57,000 bases of DNA from Apostichopus japonicus. Its lineage: Eukaryota; Echinodermata; Holothuroidea; Aspidochirotida; Stichopodidae. This document shows positions 47,307 through 57,000 of the stretch, piece by piece. The stretch covers positions 31,277,398 to 31,334,397 of the forward strand of contig NC_092577.1 in assembly GCF_037975245.1 (NCBI RefSeq). The letters run 5' to 3'. The notes beneath the pieces are model-generated. The model did no database searches. It worked only from the letters and a program-made list of their open reading frames with translations, and was not told where the DNA came from. The position numbers and the translations under genes were made by a program. Position 1 is the first letter of the stretch, and the number at the start of each line of letters is the position of its first letter.

Positions 47307-48284
47307 TTGAAATTGAAGTTAAGGTAGATTCCGTTGGCAGCCAACGTTAATAACTTACTCAAAGAAAAACATATTGGCATTTTTGGTTAGCTGAAAACCA
47401 CACATTTGAATGTCTTGTCCCCTAACTCGAGATATGGTTAATAAAGCCGACCTTATTCCAGGAACTAGGACATAATAAAGATGGCCCGTGATGCAATCAT
47501 TTCACTATCCCCTCTAAATGCTTTACCATTCTATGAAAAAATTCTTGTTTGATTTATGGTTGCAATGTGAGACATTCGAATATTTGCTTAGCTGCCCCTA
47601 ACATACTCGGTATTTAATACTTTATATAAGTGCAAACTTTTATTTGAAATAATATTTACCTCTGAAGGTATTTAAATATTATGACAGACAAAATACAGGT
47701 GCACATTTGCCACGAAGAAGATATGAAAGATGCAATTATCAAATGAAACAAGAATTGAAAAAACAAAACGCATGTCTTTTGCCGTACAAAAGACTTTTGA
47801 GGTTGTGGTTTTCACTTAAGAATGCAGAAGTTTTTAAACAGTTTTGAGAGTCTGCATGCATGCACCACCGTTTTAACACCGGAATTTGCAAGTATGGTAG
47901 ATCAGTGATTGTGGTGATTGTTCTGATTTGTACAATCTCTTCGTGATACATATATAGTTCATAGCTGTCGACTGTTATTTATTCAACTGAGTACAATATT
48001 TCCTATAGATTTAGTGAAATCATTAGAAGCATCATATTACATCCCATCAAGGTATAGGTCATCCATTTCCCCTCACTCTAGCCCGTTATTCGTCTCCTCT
48101 CGTCCTGAGAATATTATTTTTCATCGACCAAAGGTACTGGTATACTTATGTGGTTTATGGGGAAGGGTCGGTTGACAGTGTGAAGAAGGGAAATGTATAA
48201 GGGGGGGGGGAGGGGTGTGTTAACGTGGCAGAGGAGGGTACCGTATGTAATTGATTCTATATGTGTTTGTTGAGATATCGTAGT

Positions 48285-48600
48285 TTAGAAGCCGTTTTCC
48301 ACGAATTCCCATTAAGTCCCCCACCCTGCATGAATATTAATGAAGTCAGAGTTTTTGTTGCAAAAGAAAAAGATAGCATGTGATTACTATGTAGCCGTTA
48401 CATCATCATACCAATTATAAACTAATCGGACTTACGCGCTGAAGAGATATTGACATTTTAAGTATTTCATGTTAAGGCCCGCCCATTTTATATTCATGAT
48501 GGGAACCACAAACAATGGGGCACATCTTCAATCATGGGACATCTACCTACTATGACATGACATTGACTCAACTTGTGGTTGTTGAGATATCGTGTTTACA
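48285..48600. repeat. Dispersed repeat, copy 1
   Basis: Blocks such as CCGTTTTCCACGAATTC, ACCCTGCATGAATATT, ACTATGTAG..GTTACATCA and TTCATGATGGGAACCACAAA also occur at 50690-51045, though in a circularly different order. This suggests two copies of one interspersed family with different boundaries. Confidence 0.7.
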
Positions 48601-49552
48601 AGCTAGTCGTCACATCCACACCCATCTATACCACACACACTCATCTGCCAGCATGACTGCATAGGTTACGATTACATCGAAACCAAAAACCACATCAAGT
48701 TATACATTATTTTTCAGAAAATGGTATTCTTATTGACTGCAAAGAACTTTGCGTTATAGCCCCCCCCTTCAAATGGTGCCCACCCGCCCCCTCCCCACCT
48801 ACCCTTTCAGCTTTGAGCGGGATCTGCCCCTGTTGAAGGTAGTTGCCACTGGCCCAGCTAAGCAACAGCCTAGTAGCCTATTGGACTATATAGAAGTACT
48901 AATATCAAACTGGTACCCATCAATTTGATATTTCCCAATACCAGTTTGAATTGGAATAGGCCTATATACGACATGCATGGAAGCTGGAACACATCACATG
49001 ACAGTCCATGCACGGTAACCACACGCCCTTTGATGTAGTTCTTCTAGCCTATAAATAGGCTTTCTATGGTTGTGACAAATAGCTTGATTCAAGCTATAGC
49101 AGACAATTACAGCATTTCTTTCTGATGTACTGTATAATGTGGTGCCATCCTGATACATCCAATTTCAGAAACAATTCACCAAAAAGTTTTTTTTTTTACT
49201 CCTTTACAACAAAATGATGAAAAATCGTAGTGTAAATGAGGTCAGATCAAGAACAATTCAAGTAATTTGATGTTCCCATTAACATTCATACCCAAATATG
49301 TAGAATATAATTTTAGACTGTCACAAGTTATCAAAAGATGAGTACATGTAGGTCAAATGACACCAAAGTTAAGAAGCATTCTGTTGTTGTACTCGAGGGC
49401 ACCCTAACTTCAACAACTTGAATCATTCAGTTGAAACTAATGCTATTTTACTTAAGGTTATATTCACTATGATGTCCGAAACACATGGTGATGTCCGAAA
49501 CATTCTGTTAAGGTTATTTTGCTATAATATTTGGAAAAGATGGAAAAGGTTT

Positions 49553-49681
<129 letters not shown>

Positions 49682-50689
49682 GCTCCCATGAACTATGAGG
49701 TGGTATCTGTAATTTGGATTTATGTTTTGACATAATACCATAGTATTATCATTCGCGTTTATAGATACTTTCAGTTGTAACATGAGAAGGTATTTGATGC
49801 TCTTGTTGATATTCATATTTGAAACTATTCATTTTCCAGGTATTCATACTGAAATTGTATTTGTGTTGCTGTTATTGATATTTCATAGATTGATGGTTTA
49901 TGTCTCATAGGACGCTATGTCAGATTGGGTATATATGACAAGTATTAATATCATGTTATATTATTGTATCTGTTTATAGCCTACTCTCATGTATATTTAT
50001 TTCACCTATTTAAGAGGCTGATTTTCCTCCCTTACTTATTTTTGTCACCGATCTTAACCGACGGGCTTATCCATTTCATCCCATTCCGGCCCTCTCGGGC
50101 TCATCCCAACATTAACAAACAAGAAGTCTTTCCTTTGTATAATGTTGCTTATAATAGCAGTATTGTTACAAACTGTAGCATAATGTTGCTTAACAGCATC
50201 ACTGTAGGCCTACAGTGTGAATTTCTGTCAGTAATATGATAAATATAAAAAAAAAAACACTTCAAAGGTTCATTTGTAACATTTCAAAATGCCTTCAATA
50301 GATGCCGCATGTTTGCAGCATAGAACTTAAGTTACGGAGAAATACGACATCCAGAATCAGATGGAGCATTTATTTAAGGTTGGTGTACTTCTTTCTGTAC
50401 GGCAAATGTACTAGAGTGTATTTCCAAAATATTTGCTATAAAATAATTAAAAAACCGAAATGAAAGTTGTATATTCATACCCAGAGCCGAATTGAGATAC
50501 GGCTCTGTACCACGGAAGTAAATATATACTGCTCTGCTTATAAGGCCTACACTTTCCCTTCATCTCACATTGCCATTCTCGCTAAATATTATTCTATGAA
50601 GAACAGTGTGTTTTGACTTACCTTGAATGAACAGCCGTTTTTAATACAAGCAAATGTAAAAGAATGAGTAGGTCAGCAGATTAAATGCT

Positions 50690-51045
50690 GTTTTGGGTAT
50701 TTCCCATTAAACTCCACCCACCCAAAATTCTTAATAAGGTAAACTTGTGGTTACAAAGAACATGTACTTACTATGTAGTTACATCACCATACCAACTATA
50801 AACTAAATCGCATATCCGGTTGAGGAAGTATTGTCATTTTACAAAATTTATGGTAAGCCCCACCCATCATTAATATTCATGATAGGGAACCACAAATTAC
50901 AAAAAGGCTCATCTACACATCATGGGGCAACTACCTACCAAGTAAGACATTGAATCTACATGTTTCTGTTGTCATATCCTGTTTACAGGCCGTTTTCCAC
51001 GAATTCTCATTTAGCCTACACCCTGCATGAATATTCATGAAGTAA
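50690..51045. repeat. Dispersed repeat, copy 2
   Basis: Shares CTATGTAGTTACATCA, ATTCATGATAGGGAACCACA, GCCGTTTTCCACGAATTC and CACCCTGCATGAATATTC with 48285-48600. No coding signal. Confidence 0.7.
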
Positions 51046-51159
51046 TGAAGCACGATTGAAAGAATAAAAATGTTATTTTTTAAAATCTTTACCAGTGAAT
51101 CCATTTGGCTTATGCACACAAGGGTGTAATACAAATAAGAGCAGGAAATCTCTGATCAT

Positions 51160-54100
51160 TTGTGGTTCTCATTTTATTCTTGTACAAATTTAAAATCATT
51201 TGCTCTTCATTGATTATTAGATAGTTATATTTGGAATTTTGAGCTAATTATAAATGGCAAGGGAATCAAAAAGCCTTCATGGCTTTCTGGTTAACAAGAG
51301 AGCACCAAAGGTTGGTTCTTTTTTGAGTTGTAAACATAATTTTTCAAGAGTCATTAAATGTCATTTTTATACTCCATTTTTGATAGAAAAACGTCATTGT
51401 TTTGATAGAGCTGAACATCCCTCTGAAGTTTGAGTAGAGGTTGATACATGAATGACTAGTACGCATATATCTTATGAGTGATAGGGCTGTTTGTGGATTT
51501 CATGATATCAGTATGTCTCACACTGAGTTAGGAAAACTCGGTTGGATTTGGTGGAGATCTATATATTATATTGGTGCTTTTCTGTTGCTAATAACAGCCC
51601 ATCTTTGCATTTGGTTATCAGTTTTACCCGAACTGATCGAGTATTGTTCAGTCGTTAAGACCAAGTCACAGTTCAACGTTTTCCACCTAAATGAAGATAT
51701 TTCTGGATGAATAATTTCAAAAGATTTGACCCTCTTCTCAACTCTTTATCACCCGTACACCCTTAAGATGCCAGTATTCATCTCATGTCAAATGCAAACA
51801 TTTCCAAATGTTTGACTTCTTTTGCTTTGTTGTTTTTTTTTTAACGTGAAAACTTGATCCTGAAGTCAAGCTTTTGGCGTACAATCAGAACAAGTTTTCC
51901 GTGTCGAATCCGGAGAAACTTCAAGAAATTTCTCAAACCCAATGCAAACAGACAGACTTTCTATTCACATGCATTTTTTTGTTGCACATTTCTCAGTAAC
52001 GATACCACAGAGAAATTACGCAAGAACATAAACGACATGTCGACCCTTGACCTGAAGCAGTATTACCCGGGACAGATTCACACGCCGACTTCAACATACG
52101 GGGGATCGCAGGTGGTCGCTATAGGTCCAGATGGAACCATGGTGTCCATTTCCGGGTATGTATAAATGTGTTTTTTTTTGTGGTACGGGCAAACTTTGAA
52201 GTTTTTGTCTAATGTCATGGTTTCGTGGTTCGGTTCTAAAAGACGGAGGAAAACAGTTTAATTTTTTCAAGGTACGGTCTCCTTCCATTTACCGCAAGAC
52301 CCGGCAAATTTCGACACATATTAAAACCATTAACACCACATAGATCAGAAGAATCGTGGAATTGATCCCCCCGGACTTGATTTCATTTCCTCGCAGCACT
52401 TTAAATTCTCCGTTCGGTGCCAAGATGATGACAGACAGCGGAATCATTCTGAACGATGCGATGAACAGCTTCGATTGGGAAGGCAAGTCAGATTACAAGC
52501 CCTCCGCGGTGAGTATATTTAAAACGAGCCATTCCGGTATATATTATTTCCCATAATTCCTCCGAATGTTTACCAGAGTCTTTTAATGAAGAGTACTGAA
52601 AATAATAAAAGGAATAACCAAGTCTTAAATTTAAAACATACGTCAATAAAGTGAGCTCTTGAAACGAAGAAGATTGATACACATCCCGATTTTATTTAGC
52701 TTGGCCTAGTGTTGAGTTAAAATTAAAATGCATTATTGAATTCATTTGTATGAGGCCATTACACACTAATCTGTATTGTACGTGGGACTACACTAACATC
52801 TCCTTTTTGTCTAAAATTATTACTCTTGTAAATATTGAAAAAGTGTTAATTAAGCCTTGAAAATCATGCGATTGTTTGACAGGATGTTACGACAAAGGTT
52901 TTCAGCCTTTAACAGGGATTTTAGCCATACAGGAGGGGGGCTCAGTTGTGTCAATGGAAACAGACTAAGATAGCTCGGAAGAAATTTTATACCGTAGTTA
53001 ACGGAACAAAGCTGTCAAGATTTGAATTTGCAACAATGCGTTTCCATTTAACTTTGTTCTAAATCTCATGTAAAAGTGCACAAAATTTTATTTTGTCATG
53101 TGTCGTGTGGCCAGACTGTAAATCTGTCCCGATCGTTTTCTTGTCAAAATTTGAAAAACTTATATTGCCGCATTTTACTCCGTACGTAGGTTTTGCTTTG
53201 CTTTATAAAGCTTTGTGTTCACATTGTGAAAGGATGATAGCCGTCAGATTCGCTTAGCAAAACGAGGTAAAATTAACAGTCTGGGAATAATTCCCTGACG
53301 CCAAAAAGATAATAATCGCCGATCTGTTTTTCGTATCGCAGGCTAATCTTCTCGGACCATCGAAGCGCCCCCAGGCGGATCTCGCGCCGCTTCTTTCGTG
53401 GAACGTCTCCAATTTTTGCACCCGTCGGTTCGGCATCGGTGGGGTGAGCGGCATCAGCAATCGAAAGGTGGGCGGCCGGAGCGCTGCAGGGGTAGCCCAT
53501 GCAGGTAGCCTTGAGGTTACTGATGGGGTACAACATTACATCGGCTATCAAGCCCAAAGTGAGAGTCTTTGATGCCCTTGTTCCAGACGTGTTAGAGATT
53601 GAAGGTAGGTCAAACAGTTTTAGCAGAGAAAATCCATTAAAGTAAAGAAATAAGTGCAAAATGAAAGTTTTAAAGTGACTTTTACAGACTTTAAATAATT
53701 GAAGGTAAAATTGAAATAAAGTTGAAAAGGTTGTGAACAGGATAACTCAAAAAGTGTACATCTTTGTTGAACTTCATACATGGTATGCAGAAGCAGCTTG
53801 TGGGGTGCCAGAACCCTATCGGAATTGGTGGAGGTCAAAATGAGCCAATAGGTCAGAAAAAAAAGTCTGAAAGGTTTTTAAGACATGATATTCCACTATT
53901 AAAGCTACAATTAATCTGCAATGCCTTCATTTTCTTTTGGTGAATATAGTTTGGTCAAATTTAGTTTAATATTGTGAAGGGAATAAAACAAACAAGCATA
54001 CAGTGATCCATGAAATGAAATCTGCTTCAACGAGTCGATAGTCTTGCTCTATACAGACTTAAGTGGCTCTTATCAGTTTTCACCCTCTGAGCTTCAAGGG

Positions 54101-55256
54101 GTGAACTGGTTATCTGAAATGGTCTCAAAATTGGCCATTTTCTCTGTGATTTATACTAGATGATTTTTGCTCTGGCAGTAAGTTGCGAAAATATTTCACA
54201 GTGTATAAACAATGTCATGGAGAGCTCTCATTCATTAGTAATAATTTATTAAAGGGATTTTTGGTTGTAGAGCTGATTTGGTAGCTCAACATTGGTTAAG
54301 ATTGGTCCTTATTCATATGTCATACCGAACATAGGAAGACTAATTCTATGTTGCAAAATCCTTACCTGTGGATTAAATGGTTGATGCCCTCAAGCAGTGC
54401 ATGCTACAAATAAGAGCCGAAAATCTCTGATCGTTTGTGGTTCTCGCTTAATTCTTGGATGAAGTTAACTCACTTGCTCTACCATAGTCAGATATATTTT
54501 GGTTGTGGAAATTTTTATTTTTTTTTGGGGGGGGGGGGGATTTGGAATCACAAAGCCCAACCGGGTTTTTTGTTCCTTGCTAAAAGCAATGGAACCATAT
54601 GTATTCAGGTTTGTGCGTGTGCGTGTGCGGGTGTGTGTGTGACGCTTTGCTTGTATGCACGATAACTCAACAAGGGAATGACCGATCATTACCATACTTG
54701 GTGGGTGGGTGGCCCATAGTGAGAAGATGAACCCTATTGATTTTGGTGCTCATATCATGAATATGAGGTCATGGGGTCAAACATGAATAACTCAAAATTG
54801 CAATATTAACTTGGCTACTATTAGTCGGAATTTCGTCAAACTTGGTATGATGATATTGGTAGATAGTCTTCACACACTGATGTGTGTTGCAATTGATATC
54901 AGGGCTTAGCATTTCTTTAGCAACAAAAGTTTGTGTGCATGAATTGCTGTTGTTGTATTAGGGCTTTCTTGAAATTTCCCTATGAATGGAACTAATGAAC
55001 AGCAGCAAGGAACCATGAAATGTATTCATTCTGGTTATTTATTTTTTTCGTTTTAGCTGACATTACCAATGAAACGATTGAAGCGTTTGGAAAGATGTAC
55101 GATTCTATCGATACGGCGACGAGAGGTATCAGTGTCGTCCACGGAGTGATGAAAGAAAAAGACCAACTATCGGCGAGAGCCGATCCCAGGCAGCTTGGAG
55201 CTAAAGCTGTCAAGTTTGGTAGACCATGAGGCTTATGTATGCTATATGAGTAATTA
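51160..55256 (+). repeat. Segmental duplication, copy 2 of 22634-26127
   Basis: Introns and exons match nearly continuously, including the distinctive poly-T/G runs and the TGAATATAGTTTGGTCAAATTT stretch. The match ends 26 bp after the stop codon, at TTAATTAA/TTCTG. Offset between copies is about 28.4 kb on the same strand. Confidence 0.92.
51997..55229 (+). pseudogene. Partial duplicate of the GGT-like gene (last four exons), frameshifted
   Basis: Exons at 51997-52155, 52397-52508, 53342-53604 and 55057-55229 correspond one to one with exons 11-14 of the gene at 9705, with the same splice sites and about 95% identity in introns near them. Exons 1-10, including the start and the membrane anchor, are absent from the window. 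The third exon has a 4-bp insertion (TGCA, 53500-53503) that shifts the frame to a stop at 53570-53572. Other changes are point substitutions (for example Lys-Lys-Ile to Lys-Asn-Ile, Thr-Thr to Thr-Asp). The fourth exon is open with the same C-terminus (VKFGRP). Two extra intronic insertions (about 53995-54235 and 54570-55015) are absent from the parent copy. A recent non-functional copy is likeliest; a shared alternative 3' end or an assembly duplicate cannot be excluded. Confidence 0.85.
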
Positions 55257-57000
55257 ATTCTGAATTTTAATTTTTTACCAGGCAAGTGGCCACTCGATAA
55301 AAAAGACATCTCACTCTAGCTTGAGGGAGCAATTTACAGTGTACAGGACGATTATTTGATAAAAAATTGTTGTGGTCAATACCGAATATATGTGCGACAA
55401 TATTGCCAGAATGTTGCATGTACAGGGTCCGGCCCAGGTGTGACCGGCTAAGTTATTTGTCAGTCGAAAGGAAGTTCCTTATTTTAAAGTATTGTGCACA
55501 ATATTTTGATCTTTCTAACATATTTCTAAAACTTACTCTTCTTTAAACTTGGGATATATATACTCTCATAAAATTTTATGCTCATGAATGTGGAAAGGCA
55601 TTACAATTTGACTTTGCTTCTTCGAGTTTAATTTATTTAGACATTTTTGGTTAAAATGAAAAAGAGGTAAAGACTCGGGGTGTAAGCTTATGATGGATTA
55701 ATTTTGCTGTTTACGTTAAAATGCACCCGATTCTCGTGGCTTTATCAGTTAAGACTGGTAAACTGAGTATACCCTGAGTTAATCAGTTAAAACTGAAGTG
55801 TTTTGCGATAATTTCTTAACATGTGTTACAGTTATATCTCAGTTGCTACTGAGAAGGACTTGACAAACAGAAAATACTAAACACACAATCCTGTGCTTAA
55901 TTTTTGTCTGGACCAATCAGACTACTCTAAAGGTTTTGCCAATAATTTCGTCTACATTTTTACAGAACGTGGATGACACTTTACTGCGAAAGGCTTAAAA
56001 TCTGCAATTTGAACCACCCTTACAAAGTATACATACTAGTCAAACATAAGGGCAGTTGTCTAGACTCCTAACCAGTCATTAGTTCAAACAGCCTTTCAGC
56101 AATTTTTCAACAGCAGCATCTGCTGACAGGTCTAATATGTGTTACCGGTGTTATAACACACTTTAGTTTATACTGATTAACGGTTGTCTCGTATTCACAG
56201 TACAAACTGATCAAGCCATGTACATTGGGTGCACAGTAGCGTCTGCTGACAGTCTAACTTGTGTTACAACACACTTTAGTTTATACTGATTTACGGTTGT
56301 TTCTTATTCACAGTACAAACTGATCGAGCCATGTACATTGGGTGCACAGTAGCGTCCACTGACAGTCTAACTTGTGTTACAACACACTTCAGTTTATACT
56401 GATTAACGGTTGTATCGTATTCACAGTACAAACTGATCAAGCTATGTACATTGGATATACAGTAGCGTCTGCTGACAGTCTAACTTGTGTTACAACACAC
56501 TTTAGTTTATACTGATTTACGGTTGTTTCTTATTCACAGTACAAACTGATCGAGCCATGTACATTGGGTGCACAGTAGCGTCCGCTGACAGTCTAACTTG
56601 TGTTACAACACACTTCAGTTTATACTGATTAACGGTTGTATCGTATTCACAGTACAAACTGATCAAGCCATGTACATTGGATATACAGTAGCGTCTGCTG
56701 ACAGTCTAACTTGTGTTACAACACACTTTAGTTTATACTGATTTACGGTTGTTTCTTATTCACAGTACAAACTGATCAAGCCATGTACATTGGGTGCACA
56801 GTAGCGTCCGCTGACAGTCTAACTTGTGTTACAACACACTTCAGTTTATACTGATTAACGGTTGTATCGTATTCACAGTACAAACTGATCAAGCCATGTA
56901 CATTGGATATACAGTACTAGCATCTGATAACAGGTCTAACATGTATTAAGGTGTTATAACACACTTCAGTTCTGATTAACGATTGTCCCATACTCACAGT
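55257..57000 (+). repeat. Dispersed satellite-bearing element (copy C), runs off the window
   Basis: The head 55257-56090 matches 31076-31890 closely. The array from about 56090 has monomer starts at 56196, 56309, 56422, 56535, 56648, 56761, 56874 and 56995. Here the steps are 113 bp six times and then 121, so the alternating 113/122 order of copy A is lacking. The array continues past the window end. Confidence 0.92.

Noticed and set aside
51474-51710. 78-residue frame with a near copy at 23030 as a conserved exon
   Set aside because: Both lie in the duplicated GGT intron; the frames differ by indels between copies and lack splice support.

Overview
This is eukaryotic nuclear DNA from a metazoan. 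Genes are split by GT-AG introns, coding density is low, intergenic DNA is AT-rich, and tRNA-derived SINEs, hAT-type MITEs, retroelement fragments and minisatellites are abundant. Gene content (kelch-like protein, GGT7-like glutathione hydrolase, NXPE family protein) and repeat style suggest an invertebrate deuterostome, most likely an echinoderm. That last step is inference.

Layout, all genes on the + strand. (1) 472-4652: last five exons of a kelch-like (KLHL-type) gene; the BTB/BACK part lies upstream of the window. (2) 9705-26099: a complete 14-exon gene for a membrane-anchored gamma-glutamyltranspeptidase family protein of 597 residues, with every splice phase consistent. Its active-site positions are altered, as in GGT7-type pseudoenzymes. 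(3) 35004-46731: a complete four-exon NXPE-like gene of 548 residues with an N-terminal signal anchor and a C-terminal PC-esterase (SGNH) domain. (4) 51997-55229: a second copy of only the last four GGT exons, with a 4-bp frameshifting insertion. The NXPE gene therefore sits between the intact GGT gene and its partial duplicate.

The non-coding part is repeat-rich. Two minisatellites have amplified an exon end together with its splice donor (632-1000 in the kelch gene, 20603-21110 in the GGT gene). Four elements have terminal inverted repeats and target-site duplications: 8131-8522, 14887-15857, 33841-34220 and a 5.17-kb one at 37100-42268. Two tRNA-derived SINEs, a decayed antisense Ty3/Gypsy-like element and two LINE fragments are also present. 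A satellite array at 31.9-33.5 kb has alternating 113/122-bp monomers; a related array runs off the right end. Long near-perfect palindromes lie at 30421-30586, 36711-36836 and 47102-47179.

No prokaryotic-type system (operons, CRISPR, phage) is present. The best leads are the donor-capturing minisatellites, the altered GGT active site, the frameshifted partial duplicate and the satellite-carrying dispersed element beside it. No expression, homology search or folding was run; exon models come from splice signals, reading frame and family resemblance.
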